The position numbers and the translations under genes were made by a program. The notes below the pieces were generated by a model. That model did not search any database and was not told the origin of the DNA. It saw only the letters and a program-made list of their open reading frames with translations. Source: Rhodospirillaceae bacterium (GTDB taxonomy: Bacteria; Pseudomonadota; Gammaproteobacteria; Steroidobacterales; Rariloculaceae). From it: a DNA stretch of 64,000 nucleotides. Shown here piece after piece: positions 27,139-34,179 of this stretch (position 1 is the first letter of the stretch; each line of letters starts with the position of its first letter). The stretch spans positions 1 to 64,000 of the forward strand of contig PBDA01000014.1 of assembly GCA_002718345.1 (NCBI GenBank), read 5' to 3'.

Positions 27139-28035
27139 TTACCTTAGCATCGCTGCCATGGAGTCAGCAAAATAGCTGACTTTAGAATTCTTATCTTCAT
27201 CATTTATCTGAGTTAACGCCCAGAAATATGCGATCAGTTTTTCTAGTCTTATGACCTCATTTAACTGTTTTTTGCTGAACGGAACTGGATCCTCTCCATA
27301 GTAAGATTCTACGAGCAACAAACTCTGTTGCATACTAAGTGCGTTCAACGCTGATAGACTAGCAATATCCAATATTGGATGCGCCTGAACAGCGTACTCG
27401 AAATCTACTAACCATAACTGCTGAGCATCAAGTATATTTGTCCCTGTTAAATCGTGATGGCAAAGTGTAATCGGGGGGAACTTTTTTTCGTATGCTTTTG
27501 CCAAAGTTGCAAATTCTTCCTGCCAACTCTTTTGTTCTTTTCTTAATTTCCTAACTCTACTTCCCACTGGAGTGATCAAAATATCTAAAAACTTTTCACA
27601 GAGCTGAGCTGGCCTAAACGAAGGGAGCGTAAAATCTAATTTTATTGAGTGGAGAGTACGAAGTGTCGTTGCAATTCGTTTTAAATTCTCTGGCTGGCTT
27701 GCTATTTGAGCGTTCCAACTAATAGCGTTTTCTATATAAAATGTTACTAGTGCTCCTGTATGTTTATCGTCAAAGAATAATGCTGGAGTTATCCCCGCGT
27801 TAGCTACCACTTTTAGCAAGCGACTTTCTATTGAGACATCCAGAACTTTCAACTGCGACTTCTGTCCTTTTTTAGGTAACCGAACCATCCAGTTTTTTTT
27901 ATGACAAGAAAAAAGAAATCCTCTATTACTTAACCCTCCAGATAGAGATTTAACTGATACCTGCTTTGGGTTTAATTTTAGCCGCCTACATAAACGCTTT
28001 ATCTCTTCAGCATGTATTCCGTTATTAAGATTCAC
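27139..28035 (-). CDS. Aminoglycoside/choline-kinase-fold phosphotransferase, probable thiamine kinase
   Basis: The 298-residue protein has the kinase fold of the APH/choline-kinase group: a nucleotide-binding N-lobe, the catalytic loop HHDLTGTNIL (about residue 192) and the metal-binding DFEYA. Standing alone it could act on choline, thiamine or another small alcohol. Its context favours thiamine: it overlaps pnuC by 11 bases and is the third gene behind a TPP riboswitch, and thiamine brought in from outside must be phosphorylated. The start is GTG 28035. The substrate is therefore an inference from the operon. Confidence 0.75.
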   Translation of the reverse strand: MNLNNGIHAEEIKRLCRRLKLNPKQVSVKSLSGGLSNRGFLFSCHKKNWMVRLPKKGQKSQLKVLDVSIESRLLKVVANAGITPALFFDDKHTGALVTFYIENAISWNAQIASQPENLKRIATTLRTLHSIKLDFTLPSFRPAQLCEKFLDILITPVGSRVRKLRKEQKSWQEEFATLAKAYEKKFPPITLCHHDLTGTNILDAQQLWLVDFEYAVQAHPILDIASLSALNALSMQQSLLLVESYYGEDPVPFSKKQLNEVIRLEKLIAYFWALTQINDEDKNSKVSYFADSMAAMLR

Positions 28036-28615
28036 GATATTCTCGCCACCATGTCCTCAACCCAATAACGATCAAAAAAATATAAATAAGAAATAAAAGA
28101 GCAGTGAAATACAGCTCACGAGACAAATAAAGATAAATTGAAACGCAATCGATTATGAACCAATAGATCCAGTTCTCCAGCACCTTACGAGCAACCATGA
28201 AGGTCGCCACTACCGCACCAATTGTCGTAAAAGCATCTAAAAATGGGAATACGGATTCAGTATGACTCATAATCCAGCCAAACAACCATGAAAATGTGCC
28301 AATAATCATGATTACTATGACATGCTTACGAATACGCCAAGTATTTATTTTTATACCAACGTCTCGCTTTATGCCATGACGCCACTGATACCAACCATAA
28401 ATTGCCATTACTACATAGAAAATTTGCAGTATGGATTCCATATATAACTGCACTGAAGAAAATATGCCGATGTATAAGACTGAACTTAAAAAAGCCGCTA
28501 ACCAACAATAAATATTTTGTTTTATAGCTAGAACAAGATAAATCACCGCAAGAAATACAGCCATGAATTCGGCAAATGATACTGCCGAAAATGCTGAAGC
28601 CAAATTCTCACTCAC
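28025..28615 (-). CDS. PnuC-family permease, probable thiamine transporter (PnuT type)
   Basis: The 196-residue inner-membrane protein has about seven hydrophobic segments and the PnuC family marks YGWYQWRHG and FPFLDAFTTIGAVVATFM, with ENWIYWFIIDCVSIYLY. PnuC proteins carry nicotinamide riboside; a branch found in thiamine-riboswitch operons (called PnuT) is proposed to carry thiamine. Its position directly after the receptor gene and before the kinase gene, all behind a TPP riboswitch, supports the thiamine reading. Transport would be by facilitated diffusion, with trapping by phosphorylation. The start is GTG 28615. Confidence 0.85.
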   Translation of the reverse strand: MSENLASAFSAVSFAEFMAVFLAVIYLVLAIKQNIYCWLAAFLSSVLYIGIFSSVQLYMESILQIFYVVMAIYGWYQWRHGIKRDVGIKINTWRIRKHVIVIMIIGTFSWLFGWIMSHTESVFPFLDAFTTIGAVVATFMVARKVLENWIYWFIIDCVSIYLYLSRELYFTALLFLIYIFLIVIGLRTWWREYRES

Positions 28616-28663
28616 AATAGTTTTCTTTTAAAATGAAATAATCCTTTTCAATTGCGTTCGGCA

Positions 28664-30817
28664 TTAAAAAGAATAACGTGCCGCAAAACCTATGACCCTG
28701 GGCTCTCCATATTGATAATAAGTCTCATTTTTCCACCCTTTTCTAGGATCATTTCCAAAGTAAAAACCGTGAACAGAAAAATCTTTATCAGACAAATTTC
28801 TTCCCCAAAATAAAAGCTCTGTTTTACCCATTTGATAACTTAGGCTTGCATTCAATAGATCGTAACCTTCAATTTTTTGTGCATGGTAGTAACCAAAAGT
28901 ACTTGCATCTCTGCCTTCAAGCTCCAATTGAAAACTCATTCTATCCGTCAGGGAAATATTAGCTCCAAAATGGTACTGCCAATGTGGAGATTTAGTCTGA
29001 TCAATATTTTCTCGATCTACAAAATCATAAATATCCAGATCGTACGTTTTAATATTCTCCACCTCAGCCTCAATCAGACCAAGGGAGCCTAACAACTGAA
29101 CTCTGTCTGAGAATTGATAACTAATCTCAGTCTCCAACCCCCAGTTAGTCCCATCAGCATTATCGAGAAATCCGATCCATAGGTATCCAGCAGCGTCATA
29201 CATCCAAGACTCCAGCTGTGCATTGTCTCTACTCATATGGAAAACTGAAGCTCGCATAGTTAACTGGTCATCAAGATAGAGCCCTTTTATCCCAATTTCC
29301 CTATTAACCAAAGCTTCTCTGCCAAACACTAGTCGAGGTCTGATAAATGCCTGGAAAGCTGTTTGCATAGAAGCCAGCTTTGCACTAGCTTCTGTGTTTA
29401 TCCCACCAGCCTTAGCGCCACTAGATATGGTCGCATAAAGCAGCGAGTTTTCACCCATAAGATATGTAAGGGTTAAGTCACCAGTTCGGAGGCGGTCATC
29501 GCTATTTGAGTTAAGTGCGACACTATCTCTATAAGCATCCTTGAAACTTTCATATCTCATACCAGCAGTGATGCTCAACCGCTCAGTAAGGTCAGAATCT
29601 ATTTGGGCATAAATAGCGCTTCTTTCAGTCTCATAAAAACTAAAAAAGTCTCCATAAGACTGTCTGTGTAAATCCTCATCCCTTCTCTGTGCATATACGC
29701 CCAAAACATATTGCGTATTGCCTAAACCTATAAAAGAAAAATCTCCCAACAAACGCGAATCAAAAGATATTTCGTTCCGATCTCTTAGATAACTATCTGT
29801 ATTGGAATAATAATCTAGTACGGGATCACACAATGTTCCGTCACATATTCCAACATAAGTCCAATCTTCATCAAAACTATATTCAAGGTCACTATCTAAC
29901 CAAGTAGCAACTGCTTCCAAGTTTACAAATTCACTTAATTGCCAAAAACCTCGCAAAGCTAACGCTAGGGTATCCTGATTATCATGGCCTGGCTTATCTG
30001 ACAAAGTATTTCTTGAATTGTCTAGCGAAAAAGCATCGTAACCATTGTTACCATCGAAATAGAAGGCTGTCACTTCAAAACTCGAACTATCCTTTGGCTG
30101 CAACTCGATAGATGCTCGTATGGTGGTTTCATCATAACCATTGGTATTAGAACGCCCTAAGTGGATATTATTGATATATCCATCTCCAATGTTCTTGTGC
30201 ACAGAAAGTCGCCCTGAGGTACTTGCGCTAATAGGGCCGCTTATTACGCCACCTGCATTTTGACTACCATAATCCCCTACCCCAATCTCAGCATAACCTT
30301 CAAAGTAATTTGTTGGGCGATTACTGCGAATATTCACAAGCCCTGCCAAAGCGCTTGTCCCAAATTGGGTACCTTGTGGCCCCCGAGAAATCTCAACCTG
30401 ATTAACATCAAACAGCATCCCGGCATTTGCAGTGCCTCCAAAATTGATATCATCAATCAAAATCCCAACAGAAGGAAAATGCTTAGGATCAACAAACTGT
30501 TCTAAATCACCAACTCCCCTAATTTGCACAAAACGTGAACGAGAAGAACCACCTGAATAATTAACATTTGGAGAGACACTTAATACTGACTCTAAGTGTT
30601 GTGCTCCGCGATTGCTGACAACAGACTCATTTATAACGGTGATACTACCCGGGCTAGTCATTAGGCCTTGTTCACGAAAACCTGCTGTTACCACTACTTC
30701 TTCAAGCGATGTGAAAGAATCTTGCGCTAAAACAGGCAGGGGTGAACTAAAGCCCAAAATAATTAGAGCTGCAGAACCGATAAACTCTAGAAAAAACCGC
30801 CAACAAGTACTAATCAA
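28664..30817 (-). CDS. TonB-dependent outer-membrane receptor, probable thiamine receptor
   Basis: This protein of about 717 residues has a signal peptide, a TonB box just after it (LEEVVVTAGFRE), a plug domain (SNRGAQHLESVLSVSPNVN to about residue 165) and a 22-strand barrel ending in aromatic YSF. It should import a scarce substrate across the outer membrane with TonB energy. The TPP riboswitch upstream and the downstream permease and kinase point to thiamine or a phosphate ester. The track starts at TTG 30838, but AAGGAGG lies after that codon, six bases before TTG 30817, so 30817 is the true start. The companion ExbBD genes are not in the window. Confidence 0.88.
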   Translation of the reverse strand: MISTCWRFFLEFIGSAALIILGFSSPLPVLAQDSFTSLEEVVVTAGFREQGLMTSPGSITVINESVVSNRGAQHLESVLSVSPNVNYSGGSSRSRFVQIRGVGDLEQFVDPKHFPSVGILIDDINFGGTANAGMLFDVNQVEISRGPQGTQFGTSALAGLVNIRSNRPTNYFEGYAEIGVGDYGSQNAGGVISGPISASTSGRLSVHKNIGDGYINNIHLGRSNTNGYDETTIRASIELQPKDSSSFEVTAFYFDGNNGYDAFSLDNSRNTLSDKPGHDNQDTLALALRGFWQLSEFVNLEAVATWLDSDLEYSFDEDWTYVGICDGTLCDPVLDYYSNTDSYLRDRNEISFDSRLLGDFSFIGLGNTQYVLGVYAQRRDEDLHRQSYGDFFSFYETERSAIYAQIDSDLTERLSITAGMRYESFKDAYRDSVALNSNSDDRLRTGDLTLTYLMGENSLLYATISSGAKAGGINTEASAKLASMQTAFQAFIRPRLVFGREALVNREIGIKGLYLDDQLTMRASVFHMSRDNAQLESWMYDAAGYLWIGFLDNADGTNWGLETEISYQFSDRVQLLGSLGLIEAEVENIKTYDLDIYDFVDRENIDQTKSPHWQYHFGANISLTDRMSFQLELEGRDASTFGYYHAQKIEGYDLLNASLSYQMGKTELLFWGRNLSDKDFSVHGFYFGNDPRKGWKNETYYQYGEPRVIGFAARYSF

Positions 30818-30823
30818 AATGGA

Positions 30824-30830
30824 CCTCCTT
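30824..30830 (-). promoter_or_regulatory. Ribosome binding site of the TonB-dependent receptor gene
   Basis: AAGGAGG on the minus strand is a perfect Shine-Dalgarno sequence at good distance from TTG 30817. It fixes the start codon and is the element that the upstream TPP riboswitch, about 45 bases away, would have to hide if control is at translation. Confidence 0.8.
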
Positions 30831-30875
30831 AATAACAAGAAATCCAGTTCGTATAGCGAGCAGGGATGACTATAG

Positions 30876-30975
30876 AACTTTCCGTCCCTTCGCCGGTACT
30901 AACCGGATCAGGTTCAAAGGGTTAACAAACCTTGCGGTTAGCTTCTCAGGTCGTTTCCGACCACCCCTCGGCCAC
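30876..30975 (-). ncRNA. TPP riboswitch (THI element)
   Basis: On the minus strand the leader contains the hallmark segments of the thiamine pyrophosphate aptamer in order: GAGGGGTGG, a closed stem GGTCG-GAAA-CGACC, CTGAGA, then ACCCTTTGAACCTGATC, GGTTAGTACC and GCGAAGGGA. These match the consensus almost base for base. The aptamer lies between the stop of moaB (about 15 bases upstream) and the TonB-dependent receptor gene, so TPP would turn off receptor, permease and kinase together. No strong run of T after a hairpin is seen before the ribosome binding site, which favours control of translation start. Confidence 0.95.
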
Positions 30976-30985
30976 TGAAGCCTCT

Positions 30986-31014
30986 ATTTAACTATTCTCT
31001 TTTAACCGAGGCAA
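30986..31014 (-). promoter_or_regulatory. Putative promoter of the TPP riboswitch operon inside moaB
   Basis: Reading the minus strand, TTGCCT (31014-31009) and TTAAAT (30991-30986) are 17 bases apart at the very end of the moaB coding region. The predicted RNA start, about 30979, would fall just before the riboswitch aptamer. Both boxes have mismatches to consensus, so this is a candidate only; read-through from moaB is the alternative. Confidence 0.45.
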
Positions 31015-31518
31015 GAGCTCGACGAGATTACACGGCCTAGTTCGATAATCTAATTGCAATGAAATAATTTTTTCCCATCCAGTTATACACGCATTAGTTG
31101 ACCCAGGAAGACAAAAAATATAAGTGCCATTTGCTACGCCTGCAAGGCATCTTGATTGAAGGCTTGAAGTGCCAATTTCTTCATATGACAATGCACGAAA
31201 TAATTCGCCAAAACCATCAATAGTCTTTTCAAGTAACGGCTCTATTGCCTCTGGTGTTCCATCCCGTCCTGTAACTCCAGTTCCTCCTGTAGAAATAACC
31301 ACCTCAACATTATTATCAGCAATCCATTTTGATATTTGGTCGCTTATTTCTTTAAGATCATCCTTGACAATAACCTTTTCATACAATTGATGACCTACAC
31401 TGCTTAAACTCTTCACAAGCTGCGCACCCGACTGGTCAGTAGCTTCATTTCGCGTATCAGAAACACTAAGTATCGCAATACTTAATGGAATAAATTCTCT
31501 TTCTATCAACTGAGACAT
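30988..31518 (-). CDS. moaB: MoaB, molybdopterin-biosynthesis protein
   Basis: The 176-residue protein is of the MoaB/MogA fold, which adenylates molybdopterin before metal insertion. ISTGGTGVTGRDGTPEAI, FGELFRALSYEEIG and LPGSTNACITGWE are the family signature, and the order and length fit E. coli MoaB rather than the longer eukaryotic forms. A good ribosome binding site (GGAGAG) precedes the ATG. It is the only cofactor gene away from the moaEDCA cluster in this direction, with the TPP riboswitch directly behind it. With no mogA in view, it may supply the adenylation step. Confidence 0.92.
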   Translation of the reverse strand: MSQLIEREFIPLSIAILSVSDTRNEATDQSGAQLVKSLSSVGHQLYEKVIVKDDLKEISDQISKWIADNNVEVVISTGGTGVTGRDGTPEAIEPLLEKTIDGFGELFRALSYEEIGTSSLQSRCLAGVANGTYIFCLPGSTNACITGWEKIISLQLDYRTRPCNLVELLPRLKENS

Positions 31519-31608
31519 TTACTCTCCATTGATTTGTTCCACTTAAAAATCATCAACTAGAAAATAAGTAATCTTGCCTAACAAAATAACAAAGTAAAAG
31601 AATGAATT

Positions 31609-32106
31609 TTATCTAACAGCAATCATCTGTAGCTCTACTTGAGCACCAACATTTAAGGCGGCAACCTGTACCGTAGCCCTTGCAGGGGGATCATTTGGAA
31701 AATACTCTCTATAAACTGAATTAAACTCTGGAAAATCATTAATATCAGTAATAAAAGCTGTAACTGTTGCAACATTTTCCAAACTCATATCAGCAGCTGT
31801 CAGGACTTCTTGAATATTAGCTATAGCCTGACGAGTTTCAGCCTGAATACCCCCCTCCACCAACTCAGTTGTCTGAGGATCTCGGCCTAGATGACCAGAT
31901 ATATAGAGCGTATCTCCCACAAGAATTCCAGGACTGTAGGGAAACCCAAAGTAAGGGTAATTTTCAGGACTAATTACAGAACGTCCTGACTGAGTTTGGT
32001 GCCAGTTAGGCTGACTCCATGCAGATGTAAAAGTTATCTGAAAGCCAATAAATACCCCCAACACAAGAACTAGCAGAGAAAGAGAAATAACATTACTTTT
32101 TTTCAC
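31609..32106 (-). CDS. RidA/YjgF-family protein with N-terminal signal or anchor
   Basis: The 165-residue protein carries an N-terminal hydrophobic segment (VISLSLLVLVLGVFIGFQI) and then a full RidA domain with LYISGHLGRDP and an arginine in the DPPARATVQV block, the residue that contacts the carboxylate in deaminating RidA proteins. RidA proteins hydrolyse reactive enamines in the cytoplasm, so an exported or membrane-bound version is unusual. It is next to a second, soluble RidA gene, in the minus-strand run behind penicillin acylase and deacetylase genes. Confidence 0.85.
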   Translation of the reverse strand: MKKSNVISLSLLVLVLGVFIGFQITFTSAWSQPNWHQTQSGRSVISPENYPYFGFPYSPGILVGDTLYISGHLGRDPQTTELVEGGIQAETRQAIANIQEVLTAADMSLENVATVTAFITDINDFPEFNSVYREYFPNDPPARATVQVAALNVGAQVELQMIAVR

Positions 32107-32148
32107 AATAACTCCCCTAAAATTTAAATGTATTACCGAAAAAATTGT

Positions 32149-32556
32149 TCAGACATCAGTCACAGCCATAAGATCAACCTCAATTAAAAAGTCCTTATCA
32201 GCTAATTCTGTTACACCAATTAGGGTTGTTGGTGGTGGGTTATCTGGATCACCAAATTCTGGCGCCCCCTCTCCCCTTGTTTTACTTTTAAACTCTTCAA
32301 CATCGAGAACAAAGATTCGTCGAAAAACCACATCATTCCAATCTGCCCCTGCTGCTTTCAATTGTATTTCTAGATTTTTCATTACCGCAATGTACTGTGC
32401 ACGATAATCTCCAACGGATACAGGATAATAATTTTCATCAGATGGTGTTTGTCCTGCTATAAAAATCAATTTCATTGGTCCTTTCACAGTAATAATTCGC
32501 GTGAAATTGGGATGTTTATATAAGCTATCAGGGTTAATTCTTTCAATTTCCATCAT
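32149..32556 (-). CDS. RidA/YjgF-family protein, soluble
   Basis: This 135-residue protein is a short RidA-family member without a signal peptide. It has FIAGQTPSDENYYPV and a RIFVLDVEEFK block, but in place of the usual RxxV near the end it reads PPPTTLIGVTEL, so the arginine needed for enamine deamination appears to be missing. That places it among the Rid subfamilies of unknown activity. It lies between the DoxX and the anchored RidA genes on the minus strand. Confidence 0.85.
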   Translation of the reverse strand: MMEIERINPDSLYKHPNFTRIITVKGPMKLIFIAGQTPSDENYYPVSVGDYRAQYIAVMKNLEIQLKAAGADWNDVVFRRIFVLDVEEFKSKTRGEGAPEFGDPDNPPPTTLIGVTELADKDFLIEVDLMAVTDV

Positions 32557-32591
32557 AATTTTTCCGTGACGTTATAAACACAGCACAATCC

Positions 32592-33056
32592 CTAGGTACT
32601 ATTTTTTATAGCTCTTCGATTATCTAGAGCAAGCCAATTCTGCCCAATTAATACAAGTAAAACCCAATAATAAAATCCATAATGCATAACAATGTGAACA
32701 CCACTCCAGTTTTGCCGAACTGTGTGTCCAAACATAAGCAAAACATAAAAAGAAATACCTGCCAATAAAGCCCAGCGCGTATAGAAACCTAGAATAGTCA
32801 TAGCGCCCAACACTACTTCAATATATGGAATCATGTTTAGAAACGCATGGACAATTATCATTGGTAAAAACGTCCCCTGAAAAGTTGCAGCCATAGGTTC
32901 TTCCCAAACTGCTACACCACCGGGCTGAATGATTCGCATAAAACCATGAAAAAATAAATTTATGCCTAATAAAATACGCATAAAAAAGTAACCGATCTGC
33001 ATATTTGTTGGAGAACTTCCTGCAGTTAGTTCATCTAAAAAATTATTATTCATCAT
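32592..33056 (-). CDS. DoxX-like membrane protein
   Basis: The 154-residue protein has four hydrophobic segments (near residues 25-40, 62-80, 88-108 and 125-142) and resembles DoxX/DoxD, small membrane proteins tied to quinone or thiosulfate redox in some species and of unclear role in most. FMRILLGINLFFHGFMRI and WALLAGISFYVLLMFGH are typical. It sits between the deacetylase and RidA genes in the same direction. No catalytic residues can be named. Confidence 0.75.
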   Translation of the reverse strand: MMNNNFLDELTAGSSPTNMQIGYFFMRILLGINLFFHGFMRIIQPGGVAVWEEPMAATFQGTFLPMIIVHAFLNMIPYIEVVLGAMTILGFYTRWALLAGISFYVLLMFGHTVRQNWSGVHIVMHYGFYYWVLLVLIGQNWLALDNRRAIKNST

Positions 33057-33188
33057 TACCCCTTTGAGGCTTACAATTCATGAAAAATTTATAACTACGG
33101 AAAAAATCTAATGAATTAAAAACACTAAATCAGTGAAAAAATCACCAGCCAAATTTAAATATTCTTAGTAAAGGTTGGTTTAATAAGA

Positions 33189-34157
33189 TTACAAACCGGC
33201 TTGATCATGAACCCACAAAGCGGCATCAGCTAAAGTACCAAACCAAACACCCTCTTTAGTTTTCATGTAGCCAATAAGCCCTTCCAAAGCCACAATGCTT
33301 GCTCGATGACCTATGACATGAGGGTGCATAGTGAGAAGAAACATTGTTTGTTCTTCCCATGCGCGGTCAAAGTCATCTATCCATACTTGCAGTATATCTC
33401 TGGGATTCATATACCGATTGCCCAAAGCATTAAAAAATGGAGCATCATCTAGAACCCAGTCTACTGGTAGCTCAATCAGTCCTGTTGGTTCGCCATTTTG
33501 AAGCAACTCATACGGCCGATCATCAGCAAACAAAGAACTTTCATAAAGAAACCCCATCTCACGAATAATACTCAGTGTATTAGCACTATGATTCCATGAA
33601 GGTGCCCTGTAACCAACCGGTCGAACCCCACTTATCGCCTCAATAGTGTCAGTAGCCTGGCGCAAAAGACGTTCTTCAGTTTCCCCATCGAGAGCAGTAT
33701 TCATTTCATGAATCCAACCATGCACACCAATTTCATGCCTGCCTGATGCCATAATTATTTCCGCCTGCTCAGGAGCTATTTTTAAACTCCAAGCAGGAAA
33801 AAAAAATGTTGCTGGTATGGCTTCGGCATCTAGAACGCTAAGCACACGTGGAAGTGCAACACGGGCACCATATTGTCCTTCTGAAAGAGTACCTATACTG
33901 GGATCTCCTGTACGTAAGCCCTTAACCGTTTCGTTATCCACATCAAATGAGAAAAGAACAGCGACACGCGAGTTATCAGGCCAACTTGATGGATTAAGAT
34001 CACGACCAGCTCGAACCTGATTAACCACAGAATGCACATAGTCATCAGACCAGTTCCACGGCTCAGAAGGATTCTCTTCTTGTGCAACAACGACAGGTAC
34101 AGTCCATAGGACAGGTAAAACACAATAGAACACACGCATCAGAATATTTCTTTTCAT
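33189..34157 (-). CDS. Exported polysaccharide deacetylase family hydrolase
   Basis: The protein (about 322 residues) has a signal peptide (MRVFYCVLPVLWTVPVVVAQ) and a carbohydrate-esterase-4-like barrel: motif 1 FSFDVDNE, motif 2 HEIGVHGWIH with the metal-binding histidines, motif 3 YRAPSWNHS, and MHPHVIGHR near the end. The FDVDxE variant is that of the PgdA/PuuE-like branch, which includes amide and imide hydrolases as well as deacetylases, so the substrate is open. The start was set at ATG 34157 (AGGAATAAAA before it) rather than 34187, which overlaps the acylase gene. It follows that gene after 22 bases. Confidence 0.85.
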   Translation of the reverse strand: MKRNILMRVFYCVLPVLWTVPVVVAQEENPSEPWNWSDDYVHSVVNQVRAGRDLNPSSWPDNSRVAVLFSFDVDNETVKGLRTGDPSIGTLSEGQYGARVALPRVLSVLDAEAIPATFFFPAWSLKIAPEQAEIIMASGRHEIGVHGWIHEMNTALDGETEERLLRQATDTIEAISGVRPVGYRAPSWNHSANTLSIIREMGFLYESSLFADDRPYELLQNGEPTGLIELPVDWVLDDAPFFNALGNRYMNPRDILQVWIDDFDRAWEEQTMFLLTMHPHVIGHRASIVALEGLIGYMKTKEGVWFGTLADAALWVHDQAGL

Positions 34158-34179
34158 TTTTATTCCTAGGGGAAGTACC

